Assembly: GCA_951217055.1 (NCBI GenBank)
Contig: OX578277.1
Coordinates: forward strand, 65,628,388 to 65,692,387
Source of the DNA: Gerris lacustris
Taxonomy: Eukaryota; Arthropoda; Insecta; Hemiptera; Gerridae
DNA: 64,000 nt
Direction: 5' to 3'
How positions within the stretch are numbered: the stretch's first letter is position 1; every line of letters starts with the position of its first letter. Made by a program: the position numbers and the translations under genes. The notes beneath the pieces were generated by a model. It was given only the letters and a program-made list of their open reading frames with translations. It had not been told where the DNA came from and did no database searches. Of this stretch, positions 54,226 through 64,000 are shown in pieces.

Positions 54226-56214
54226 ATTTGCAAAAAGTCAATTACACCTAGAGTGATTGTTTATAATTAAAATAAGTATACGTCTCTTGGATGGACACAG
54301 TTTCTTGACAGGCTGGTGGTTCTAACATACATTACATTCAAGGTACAGATACCTAGAGTACCTATATTATGAACTACTCGTATTATTTTTGAAGAAATAA
54401 GAAATGGAGTCACTTAGTAAGAAATTTAGAAATACGTCTCCTCACTAAAAGAAAGTTAATTGTATAAAACCGGCCCGGCGATCAACAACTAGTTGTTGGT
54501 TATCTTCATGACATTGTTTTGGCTTTTTGACTTTTAAACAGCTTTTAATCACTTCAGGTTTATTTTAACTTCCTCTTTACTAATATAGTTTTTTCTTTTT
54601 TTCTTAGTAAATCGTGCGATTTCTTCATTGGGCTTCGAAGAATTAAGCTACTTTTAGTGGAAAAACGTTCATTATTTATATTAAAATAATAATTACTACT
54701 TTTCCCCGTCACATAATTTTTAACTCCATATTTTTCTAAGCATCAGCGAGAATTTTATATACTCCTAGTGTTTAATATTTTATTTCATTGAATCTATTTC
54801 TAAAGCACATTTAGTTTACGTCAACACTTCCTTCTTCGAAAAAATATATATTTAGTTAGTGGCCAAAAAAAAAATATGTTCATATAAGATTTTAGTTAGC
54901 TTTAATATCCAAAAGGGAATTGTTGTTACCTGTAATTTAAAATATAGAGTATTTTTTTTTTATTTAAAGTTAATCAAAGCATTTCTCTTTATAAATTTCA
55001 CTTCTGTTGGGTGGGTTTATGATGATTTATTTCATTAGTATGTAGTTGTAACAACCAATCTAAGAAACAACCAATCATTTATTAGTAGTTGTGTTGTAAT
55101 TTTAACGCATGCTTATATTTTATTAAGCTCGTTAATATATGAAACGTACGATAGATATGTATACGAAATAACTTTTAATGTTTCAATAAATTTATTAAGT
55201 AATATGTAACCTTATAAATCTTTTACAGTGGTTATATATATATCTTTTTTTTTTTAATTTTATTTCATACCGAACGATTAAATTACCATTTAAAGGCAAA
55301 CTATATAATTTGGACTAAACTCGTTTAAATGTAATTTTTTTTCTTCCAAATATCACATCATATTAATATTTACGAGTTGCCCCGCCTCCATCATTTCCGT
55401 AAATTTAATCAGTTGTTTCTTGATTGAAACACGTGGCGAGTTCGCACCTCACCCTTGCGTTTAGTTGCGTAACTATTCTTCTTTAAGTTCTTCTGCCACT
55501 AGAAAAGAAAAGGTTTTTTTTTCGATGGTCGATGAACCTCTTCAGTACTTCTTAGAAAATCCTCTGTGAATCTTACGCAACAGTTGTCATTCGTTTTATC
55601 TGATTCTAGAGAACGGATTTTTTTTTTTTAATTCTCTTCTAAGGTTTTTTTTAAATAAATTTTCGAACTATGGTAATCAGATATAGTAAGTACTATTTAT
55701 GGGGTAGAGGGACTGATATAGATGTTATGTTGATGGTTCTCACGAAAATAGTTTTCTTGTATTTAGTTCAAGCTAATTTAGAATAGTTTTTGGAAAGTTA
55801 AATTGTTTATCCAATTAACATTAAATGTATAATGAGTATAAGATACTCAAATAGGAACCGATCAAAGTCAAAAATTTGGTCTCATGTATTGCCTAGCCTT
55901 ATAAATCGTAAACCGCATACTTTTTGATAATGCTTTATTACTTAAATTCTGTCTAAAACGAAAGTCTAAAAAGAGAAAATCGGTCCAAGTTAATTTAAAT
56001 ATCTTGTTAATTATGAAAGTAATTTATACAAAATAATATTTAGAACTAATGGTGATTTATTTAGTAAATGTGTATAAGTTCTACAGAAACTCTTTCAAAG
56101 AAATAACTTAATTAATATATTAAAGCGTATTGAAAGCATATAAATTTGCATCTCATGATACAATTTATAAAAATATTGTTATACATCTTCTTATTTACTA
56201 TGCTATAAAAAACC
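54226..56214. other. AT-rich non-coding stretch
   Basis: A palindrome CAACAACTAGTTGTTG lies at about 54482-54497. A REP1 tail scrap, AAAATCGGTCCAAGTTAA, lies at about 55976-55995. Nothing else. Confidence 0.45.
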
Positions 56215-56525
56215 ACTTCAAATTTGTCATACATGTTAAGAAAAACCTTACACTGAGGCGATATCATGAAATGAATTTTAGCTATTAATTTTGTAAGTTC
56301 TACCTCTTTTCGAAGAGGTAGCTTCCTCTAAAAACATTAAAAAGAATTATATTTTAAAAACGGTTCGGACTATTATTAAAAAAATCTAATATGCAAACCA
56401 TTATGATACGAATCTAATGGTATAAGTCGTTTTTCCGCGAAAAATATAGTGTTCGAGATATTGATGAACAGAAATTTGATATAACTAAAAATCGAAAACA
56501 AAATCTAAGCAATGTTTAAAAATAG
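56215..56525 (+). repeat. REP1 copy M (no-B-box subfamily)
   Basis: Degenerate body (GAGGCGATATCATGAAATGA, AAAAACGGTTCGGACTATTA, ATGATACGAATCTAATGGTA, TAAGTCGTTTTTCCGCGAAA) followed by the alternative interior (TTCGAGATATTGATGAACAG, AAAAATCGAAAACAAAA). The head is lost. Confidence 0.65.
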
Positions 56526-56621
56526 TCTCCCAGTTTTATTGACCTATATATCGAAAAACGGGTATTATTTTAGAATCGAAACCTGTTAGCATAAATAATA
56601 TAGATACATTTTTATATTTTA

Positions 56622-57045
56622 CAGAGTAGTCCAAAAGTCTCCCTCCCCCCCCCCCCCCCCCCCTCTTAACTTTTTAACGGTTTGAGATAAATTGATGAAA
56701 ACTATATAATGCAAAGGGAAGTTTGTTTTCATGCTATTTTACTTGAAACTTTTTTCTCTATCTCCAATATTTTGACCTCAACAATAGGGGAGCAAAGATT
56801 GCAAAATAACCCTTCTGAAAATAGGAAAAAATAACACTTATATCGAGGTAAAATGTAAACGGTTTGAGATAAATTAATAAAACTTGGGGGAATCCGCACC
56901 ATGTAAAAGGAAGTTTGTTTTCATGCAATCGCAGATAAACTAACTTCCCTTTGCATGGTATAGATCTCCCAAGGTTCATTAATTTATCTCAAATCGTTCA
57001 AATGTTAAGAGAGTGGGGGGGGGGGGGGACTTTGGGACCACCCTG
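56622..57045. mobile_element. Mariner-type foldback MITE with TA duplication
   Basis: 424 bp. The ends CAGAGTAGTCCAAAAGTC and (reversed) CAGGGTGGTCCCAAAGTC are flanked by TA on both sides (56620-56621, 57046-57047). Long homopolymers (C at about 56646-56662, G at about 57015-57028) sit symmetrically inside each end. The remaining arms pair through GTTTGAGATAAATT and GGAAGTTTGTTTTCATGC, with the latter also repeated in direct orientation (56718, 56920). CAGGGTG ends with TA targets are typical of mariner-derived MITEs. It is non-coding. Confidence 0.85.
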
Positions 57046-57054
57046 TATATTTGC

Positions 57055-58150
57055 TTTTATAGTGTGGCACAAAATTTCTTCGTGTCCTAATATAATGATG
57101 TTTTGTTTTAACGATCTATTCCTGCCTAATTTATTTAATTTCTCCCCTCCTTATATTTTAAATATGTCAAAATTGTTTTATTATTTACATGAATAGAAGC
57201 AGGCCCCGATTTACCAATAGGCAGACTGGGCAATTACCCAGGGCGGCAAATTCTGGGGGGGGGGGGCGGAAATTTGTTGGATTACTTTTTTTTATTATTA
57301 TTTCCAAAACAACTATTGGTTTTTAATTCCGAAGGTTTTTAGTTCCGAAAAAAATCAATCATGTACTTATGTTAACTAAAAGTTTTCAAGAAAAGTATAG
57401 AAAATGATTATATTACAGGCTATTCGCTTACTGTAATTCATTTCATAAAAAAATTGACTTTTTCCTTAGTTTCAAAATGTTAATGTTTATTTCATACACG
57501 AGCTGTGGACAAATCCAAAGGTATTTTTCATTTTCATGTCTGAGTACATATCTATTTCGTTTGTTTTCTCTTTGGTAAAAAAAAAGTTATAACACAATTT
57601 TAATCCACGTGTTTATTTATTAAAAAAAAAAAAAAAATAGATTTTACCCTTAGACATGCAAACTGATACCTTTAAAATTATGTTCATGTATGCAGGTTGC
57701 ACTAAAGACGTAGTTATAAGAAATTAATATAATTTAAAGGTTAATACCTAATACGTAATTTTTACAACAGTTTATAATATGGTATCAGCCCACATTGGAG
57801 TAACCCAAAAATACTATTCAGTAATCACAAATATGTCAATCATTTTGTGTGGAGGGGGGGGGGGGCGGCTATAAAAGGTTTTGCCCAGGGTTCAGCTTAC
57901 CCTAAATCGGGGTCTGAATAGAAGTATCAATTTAGCAAAATTTAATAAGCGCGGACGTATAAAATATATATAAGACTAATCTGTGGGGTACCTACATTTG
58001 ACAAACTATCCAAATTTCTTAAAAATCAGGTAAGTACTTTTGAAGATAGAAGAGGTGTTAATCAAAACAAAACTTTGGAAACTGTGGAAAAAAATTCAAT
58101 AGGCGCTAAGGTTAAAACCTATATAGGACCAAATATGTTAAATTAGATTT
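57055..58150 (-). repeat. REP2 copy split by a hAT element
   Basis: The left part (57055-57199) has ATAGTGTGGCACAAAATTTC, TTCGTGTCCTAATATAATGA, TGTCAAAATTGTTTTATTAT and TTACATGAATAGAAG. The right part (57917-58150) resumes AATAGAAGTATCAATTTAGC, TAATAAGCGCGGAC, TCTGTGGGGTACCTACATTT and GACAAACTATCCAAATTTCT. Removing 57200-57916 and one AATAGAAG restores the REP2 order seen at 53.6 kb. Confidence 0.85.
57200..57916. mobile_element. Non-autonomous hAT element, 8-bp duplication
   Basis: 717 bp. The ends CAGGCCCCGATTTA and (reversed) CAGACCCCGATTTA are flanked by perfect 8-bp duplications AATAGAAG (57192-57199, 57917-57924). The subterminal GGGCAATTACCCAGGGCGGC and its reversed counterpart (GGGCAAAACC, GCCGCCCCCC) are GC-rich with G homopolymers. 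The CAG-type ends and duplication length identify hAT. The interior is AT-rich and has no transposase frame. Confidence 0.9.
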
Positions 58151-58534
58151 TATGGAATTTTTAATATTACTGTATATATGAGACATTTTTATAGAGTTGG
58201 TTGGACCGATTTTTGATAATATTATTTATATTTATTAATTGTATTTTGATGATCCAACATGGTGCCTTAAATCCCTGACTGAATGCTTGATGCAATAAAA
58301 TATTTCATCTCTATATAACCCGAACTTTTATTTCCAATCTAACTTCCAGAAGTTATTATCTGCAAGTCCATTAAATATTTAATATTCTTAGATATGAATA
58401 TTTTTTACTGCTAACAACATTGATCGCTTTATGATGTAGCAAATATTTAATATAAAAATTTATCTATATCATTTATGCTAACAGGTTTCGATTCTAAATT
58501 AATACCCGTTTTTTCGATACATAGGTGAATAAAA

Positions 58535-59149
58535 TATTTGGTTGATACCTATGCCAAACTTAAATTTAAGTTTAGAATAGTGTGGTGATGATTTCTAACC
58601 AGCTAAAAACATATGTGATAAACAGCCAAACCATTTTCGCCATAAAGAGCTTTTTTGGCGTAGATTTTGCCAAAGAAACTTGCGTTGTTTTATTCTGGGA
58701 ATTATTATTGTTTATTTTTATTATATCTTTTTTAGTATGAATATACTCTTTTCCTTGTTTCTATAATTATTTACGTATATAGAAATGTTCTCATATGTTT
58801 CTCAAAAGAATTAACCGTGTACTACTGTTGAATGAAGTTTCACACAGTCCAAGTAAAACGTTTGTCTTATAATAAATATATGTTTAAACTAAAAAAAAGA
58901 AGAAAACTCTTACAAACTCACTTTTTCCGCATATTGTTTAAAAATTATTTCATTCAGATTTTTTTTGTTAAAAGAAATTCCTTATTATGATGAATAAACG
59001 AGGATAATACTCTTTTAAAAGAAAAATATGAACTGAAATCTTTTATTTTATAATCACTTATCTTTACTACTAATTTTTACTATTCCTCACCTATGGTAGA
59101 AAAAATATTGTTTTCACCCAAAATTTGTTTTTCGAGATTTCAACGGAAT
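58535..59149. other. AT-rich non-coding stretch
   Basis: Nothing was recognised. Confidence 0.45.
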
Positions 59150-59880
59150 TATCCGTTTTAGGTGTTCTTAAGACCTCCTGAGTGGTTTTCAGCATGACGT
59201 ATGTATGTGTGTGTGTATGTGTGTATGTGTGTTATCATTTTAGCACCCAAGGTATTTAACCTAGAGAGTTGAAACTTGACACAAAAATCATTCCTAACCA
59301 GTAGTAGTTGTTCCGCCATCTTGAACCCAGTTTGCTGAGTCAGCAAAAATTTAAAAAATCGTAATAAATCGAAAATGGTCCTGATCGAGTTGGAATTTGG
59401 CTTGAATGTACCTCAATGTACACAAGCCCACTAAATTTCATTTTGATTTTGGCCGCCATTTTGAAGTTATAAATTTTTGAATTTTTAAACTTTGACTGTT
59501 AATAATACTGAAAGTACAAATAGATTTTTAACATATAGCATATCGTTAGAACCGGAAAAAATTAAGGAACAAATAAAAAAAAAAAAACTATGAAATTCCA
59601 TTAATTAGTTTAAAAGTTATAAGCGAATATAATTATTTATTCGTGCTATAATTTTTATGACATCAAAGTTTGTTTACATCTGTCAAAATACCGCCAAACT
59701 TCAAATAATTAAATAAAATATAGGTATTAAAAATATGGTTTTTTTTTAAGAATGATAATAAATCAGTTAGTTCAGAACGTTCACCCATCCAAGTACTGAC
59801 CACGTCCAATGCTGCTTCCTCCTGCTGCGAAGCAGCAGGAGAGGCCACTTTAGTGGCCTCTGAAGTGAGGAAAAGTTCCG
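59150..59880 (-). mobile_element. 5S-rRNA-derived SINE-like unit 1
   Basis: On the minus strand the unit starts near 59880 with two small hairpins (GAGGCCACT/AGTGGCCTC and CCTGCTGC/GCAGCAGG). It then has GGAAGCAGCATTGG followed by GTGGTCAGTACTTGGATGGG (59782-59819). This is collinear with the internal control region of eukaryotic 5S rRNA (GGAAGC...GGTTAGTACTTGGATGGG). A body of about 600 bp follows, ending with GTTGAAACTTGACACAAAAA reversed, a (GT/GTAT)n tract (59195-59232) and CAGCATGACG-type sequence. The layout suits a SINE3-type (5S-derived) retroposon. The open frame over the head is incidental. Confidence 0.6.
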
Positions 59881-59889
59881 AGGTTCCCC

Positions 59890-60590
59890 GTACCCGATTT
59901 TTTAGTGTTTCTAAGACCTACAGCATGACGTCTGAATGTATTGTATATGTTTGTGTGTTATCATCGAACCGTCCAGGGTATTTCACCTAGAGAGTTGAAA
60001 CTTGGCAGAAAAATCATGCCTTTTTTCTAGTTGAGCCGCCTGGAAAATCGACATTTTCCGCCATCTTGAACCCAGTTTGTTGAGTCAGCAAAAATTAAAA
60101 TAAAATCGTAAAAAGTCGAAAAGTGGTCCGATTGATTTGATATTTTTGCACGAATGTACTTCTCTGTATGACAAACAAATCCATCAAATTGAATTTTGAA
60201 ACTTTGACGGTTAATAATACCGAAAGTATAAATACGTTTTTGACATATAGAATATCGTTGAAACCGGTAAAAAATAAGGAACAAATATAAATAAAACCGA
60301 TGAAATTCCATTAATTAGTTAAAAGTTAAAAGCGGACATAATTATTAATTAGTGCGATACTTTTGTTAAACATCAAAGTTTGTTTACATCTGTCAAAATA
60401 CAAATAATTAAATAAAATAAATAAAAATAATGTTTACATTTTTTTTTATAAATGATAATAAAAAAATCAGTTATAGTTCAAAACGGTTCCAAGTTCAAAA
60501 AGTTCCTACCCATCCAAGTACTGACCACGCCCAATGCTTCTTCCTCCTCCTTCACTTTAGTGGCCTCCGAAGTGAGGAAAAGTGTTTAGT
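59890..60590 (-). mobile_element. 5S-rRNA-derived SINE-like unit 2 (tandem)
   Basis: Head-to-tail copy of unit 1. It has the same 5S-like box (reverse strand, 60507-60544), the CACTTTAGTGGCCTC stem with part of the hairpins deleted, TGACGGTTAATAATACCGAA, CCGCCATCTTGAACCCAGTT, TGAGTCAGCAAAAATT, CCTAGAGAGTTGAAACTTGG and CAGCATGACG. The two units differ by many point changes and small indels, so the dimer is not very recent. Confidence 0.6.
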
Positions 60591-61075
60591 TTTTACAAAT
60601 TATTTGCATTATTATTAACCATACGATTTCCCAATAAATTAATAAAATAAATAAATAATTTTTGGCCAATATTCATGTCTTTTTGGAATTTCAATTTACT
60701 GACTATAAAGATTTTTTAAAGAAATCGTATTAATGATTGCCAATATCGTGTGTATTTTAGGCTCTTTAAATTGTGTGTGATCAGTCTACACTGTAAGTAC
60801 TTCTCTAATTTCGGAAGTCCTTTACGCAGTATAATATGTAAAATAATACTAGCCCATAAAAACAAAGTTTTTATTATAAATCCTTTATACTTTTGCATTT
60901 TGTTTGTGTAAGGGTAAATATTGGTATTAATTCAGTAAACATAATTTAATAAATAATATTAATTTAATTAAAAATTAATTAATTTGTTGGAATGTTTTTG
61001 TGTTAGTAGAGAGCCGATGTGTCAATTTTTAGCTCGATTAACATCCACTAAAGTGAAGTTAATATAAAGGATTTA
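60591..61075. other. AT-rich non-coding stretch
   Basis: Nothing was recognised. Confidence 0.45.
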
Positions 61076-61606
61076 AAAATCAATCGGTCTGAGATAACTC
61101 AGACCAAACGTTTTTATGTACAAGTCCATAATTAAGTAGCCCAGTGTTTTCCATTTATTAGTTTTCGCGTTTTCCTAGGTACATTTAATTATTATTGAAC
61201 ATTTTATCAAGATGTATAACGTCATAAAAGTTACTTCTCGGCGGGGAATCGATCTCGTCCTCTCTCCGTCCACGTTTAAAGCTATTTTCTCAGGAACTAG
61301 ATTTTTCCTGGGAAAACGGCGTATATCGTTAGACTATATTTTAAAATTTTTTAATCAAAATCTCAAAACCGTTTTCGATAAATGATTTTTGTAGGGGGAT
61401 TGCACCCCCCCAAATTTCGTCAAAATCGGTCTAGTATCGGTAGTAGTTTAGGCTCCACACAGAGGACTGGCAGACGACAGATAGACATTTTTTAAAAAAC
61501 ATTTTTATTTTTTACTCAGAGGACCTTAATACGAGTAAATACATCAGAATGTCAAAATTGAAATGTTGCGCCATCACAATTCTTTCTTGTTATATGAGAA
61601 AGTAAG
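61076..61606 (-). repeat. REP1 copy L (B-box subfamily)
   Basis: AAAATCAATCGGTCTGAGAT, CAGTGTTTTCCATTTATTAG, CTTCTCGGCGGGGAATCGAT (B box decayed at 61245-61255), TCAGGAACTAGATTTTTCCT, GGGAAAACGGCGTATATCGT, AAAACCGTTTTCGATAAATG, CACCCCCCCAAATTTCGTC, TAGTTTAGGCTCCACACAGA, then the head TTTCTTGTTATATGAGAAAG. Near full length with an internal deletion. Confidence 0.85.
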
Positions 61607-63161
61607 AATGGAATGGGAACCTAATAATAAGAATTACCAAGGTATCTGATATGACTACCAATGCAAGAATTGTTGGGAAAATTTTACCATTTAATATTTA
61701 TAAGATTTAAAAAAAAAAAAATAATAATAATAAAGAGATTTTGTAAAAACATCTTTTATTGAGTTTCAATAAAATTTGTCTAGTTCTAAACTTAGTACCT
61801 CTTGATTGACCTATTTCACGGTTTTATATTAAATAAGTATTTTCATAGATGATTGTTGTTTTCATGTAACAGCATGTTATAAAAGGCAGACACTTTAAAT
61901 TGACCAGAGCAAAAAAATGACAACTACTATAATATCACAAATGTTCAAAATGCTATTTGAAACCTCTGGTTAATTCCTTTTCGATTCGCTTACATACTTT
62001 ACATTAAAATACCTTGAATTCTATTAAAATTAAATTACCGATTATTATTATTATGAATTGATTTATTTTTTATTATAGATGTAATGAATTAAATGTATTT
62101 GTATAGAATCAAATCTAAACGTTAAATATCCAAATCAATACCAATCAATTACATGCTGGTTTTTCATATCGCATTGATGAGATTATTCGATTAAATTGAA
62201 TTTTAGGTTCAGCACCCTGTCTATAATTTTTCTAATTTAAATAAAGACGTAATCATTGTTTTTATTTTACGCCTTTGTTTAATTGACACAACGTGATTAA
62301 TGATTTTTTTTTTTTTTCTTTAAAATTTTTTTTTGTTCTTATATATTTATGATAAAAAAGATACGAGTTAACGAACCTATTTTTAAAACAGAATAATAAT
62401 AATAATTTAATATTTTTTACTTATTTTTTTTTCTTAGTTTCCCATTGTAGAAATGACTGCCCTTTTTAGAACTAACTGCAATTATTATTATATATTAATA
62501 ACTTCATTTATTATATTGTAATGAAGTAGCACGAGTTGATCCTTATTAGTTGCAATTGTTTTATTTTTTGTCATAACGCGATAATAAATATTATTTTTTG
62601 GATTTTTACGAAAACTTAAAATTTTATATGCTGTTTAAATTAAGTAATAGTTTTACTAATATTAAACTCAAAATATTCACAATGTTAAATGTTATTCAAA
62701 AGCTATTCAATAAAATTTATTATTATGTTTGAAACAGAGGTGGTTTTAACCTCTGTTATGAAATTATACATAATTCCGAATATTTAAATAGTTAAATTAG
62801 ATGTTTATAATGTATAATATATATTTGGAATCATTGAAGAAAAAATGAACTTCCGAAATAAAATAAAATGTTAAATGTTTATTCCTATACAAATAAAATA
62901 AATTATTTCTAAATTACTATCATTTTTGTATAGATATTTAAAATTTAAATTATTTTATTTTATTCAGGATTTTTTAGTGTAAGAATTTATGTTGGATAAA
63001 ATGGTTTATTTATAAATTTTTCAACTACAAACCATAGAATTTTATAATAAGTATTTTTAATTAAACTTTAAGGTTTACCAACCTTATTAATAAATAATTT
63101 CATTTTAAAATACTGCTAAAAAAATATTATATATAAGAGTATATTATATCCCTCAAATTTT

Positions 63162-63164
<3 letters not shown>
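61607..63164. other. Extremely AT-rich non-coding stretch
   Basis: No gene or family member. Short homopolymers and ATT/AAT runs only. Confidence 0.5.

Positions 63165-63206
<42 letters not shown>
63165..63206. repeat. Poly-T homopolymer
   Basis: About 42 consecutive T residues. Confidence 0.95.
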
Positions 63207-63210
<4 letters not shown>

Positions 63211-63650
63211 ACCATTTTATTTTAAGAATATAACATTATAAAAATAAATAAACAATACATTAAAACATTTCTAATTAAATACATATGTATAGCTTAAATT
63301 AAATTTGTAACATGGTTACTTCTTACGGTAAGACAAAAGCCTGTGTTGTAAGAAGGAGTAGATAATTAATTCTCAATATGTTTAGTTTATAGAAAATCAT
63401 ATTGTTCTTTCATTATTAATTATGTATCAACATTATATATTTGTATGTTCTGAATCAGGTGCAAATGTAAAGTTTTCTGTCTGTGTATTTCTTTAAGTGT
63501 ATTTTTTTTTTTTTTTTTTACAAAAAAAATGTATATTAAATATTTAAGGGATGGGAATTTCAAGTTTCGGCCACACCTTTTCTTTCCTCTCTCTTTTCTA
63601 TTTTCGTTTAATTTATGACAGAGGATCTTGATGGTTGATTGTTGCCGGCT

Positions 63651-63985
63651 TTAAAAGGATTGTTTTAAGGATAAGTCTTTTAACCAAGTAAAAGGGGTGG
63701 GGGATAAAGGATTGTGTTGGCTGGCATGCAGCGGTATCCTTCTCATTTGTTGTGGATAGCTTTTTAAGAAAAAGAAAAAAAAGCGGAAAACGTTAGGTTT
63801 AAGAAAGATTGTTAGTGTGTTAGTGGCTGTAATGTTGTTAGTCTGAGATGGCTTGTTTACCGCTAGGGTATTGGCCTGAACTGGCCTGCTAGTAGCATCG
63901 TCCACCCCAGATAACGGGAAGGAAGACCTAGATCCCCCACTCTTCTTACCTCTGGGCGCTCTACCCAAGGTAGTGGGGGTAGGCT
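63651..63985 (-). CDS. Coding-like frame at window edge, possibly gag-like
   Basis: A minus-strand frame entering near the right edge reads EPTPTTLGRAPRGKKSGGSR, then SSFPLSGVDDATSRPVQANT and LAVNKPSQTNNITATNTLT. Polar, proline/threonine-rich, low-hydrophobic composition and local GC well above neighbours suggest formerly or presently coding DNA such as the N-terminal region of a retroelement gag. After about 60 codons it decays into a homopolymer-derived F run. An in-frame TAG lies just upstream, near the window edge, and there is no ATG start, so it would begin at a splice acceptor or be a relic. No domain is recognised. Confidence 0.3.
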
Positions 63986-64000
63986 CCTAACGGAAGAAAG

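Larger units (their letters stand above)
56533..58534. mobile_element. 2-kb inverted-repeat element hosting nested insertions
   Basis: The arms of about 80 bp (56533-56615 and 58454-58534) are reverse complements with few mismatches: TTTTATT[GC]ACCTAT, ATCGAAAAA-CGGGTATTA, TTTAGAATCGAAACCTGTTA, GCATAAAT-ATATAGATA. Between them lie the mariner-type MITE (56622-57045), a REP2 copy and a hAT element. The original interior seems to be mainly 58150-58450, and the gap between left arm and MITE is only about 6 bp. The superfamily is unknown. Confidence 0.75.

Noticed and set aside
59663..59848. 61-codon minus-strand frame starting MASPAASQQEEAALDVVSTW
   Set aside because: It is a translation of the hairpin and 5S-like head of the SINE-like unit. 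The second unit breaks the frame.

Overview
This 64 kb window is AT-rich (about 30% GC by eye), dense in homopolymers and microsatellites, and has no long open reading frame on either strand. It has no operons, no ribosome-binding-site/ORF spacing, no rRNA operon and no CRISPR array. It reads as intergenic or deep intronic DNA of a metazoan, most likely an arthropod with a repeat-rich genome; a copepod such as a sea louse would fit, but that guess rests only on texture and is weak. No host protein gene can be called with confidence.

Almost all recognisable content is mobile DNA. Two interspersed families dominate. REP1 (about 600-800 bp, more than twelve copies) opens with a short hairpin (a TTTCTC...GAGAAAG stem) and carries a conserved block around GTCTGTCTGTC plus a GGCCGATTTTGACGAAATTT core. 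In one subfamily it also carries a tRNA-type B box (GGTTCGATTCC). REP2 (about 400-800 bp, about fifteen copies or fragments) has a hairpin near one end (GTTCTGAAGAAC) and terminal inverted repeats of the type AAATAGTCTGYCAATTAGTG. Around these sit precisely bounded non-autonomous DNA transposons: two hAT-type elements with 8-bp target duplications (45198-46507, 57200-57916), a third element with an 8-bp duplication (49099-50490), a PIF/Harbinger-type foldback with TTA duplications (39947-40461), a mariner-type foldback with TA duplications (56622-57045), and several other foldbacks (755-1310, 1327-1868, 10025-10524, 13929-14969, 40568-41202).

Nesting is heavy. At 45-46.5 kb a hAT-type element contains an element with 62-bp perfect inverted repeats, and that inner element contains a complete tRNA-like cloverleaf with a Pol III terminator. 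At 56.5-58.5 kb an inverted-repeat element encloses a mariner-type MITE and a REP2 copy that was itself split by a hAT element.

Coding relics are few: a LINE reverse-transcriptase tail (34.4-35 kb), a second LINE-like tail (35.7 kb), a possible Tc1/mariner transposase scrap (18.7 kb), the start of a recombinase-like (Crypton-like) protein next to a striking double palindrome (32.0-32.4 kb), and short GC-richer coding-like patches at 37.9, 41.7 and 63.7 kb. A tandem pair of about 0.7-kb units at 59.1-60.6 kb contains 5S-rRNA-like sequence and looks like a 5S-derived SINE dimer. The one segment that could belong to a host gene is a CpG-rich island at 22.4-23.1 kb, which could be a promoter/first exon.
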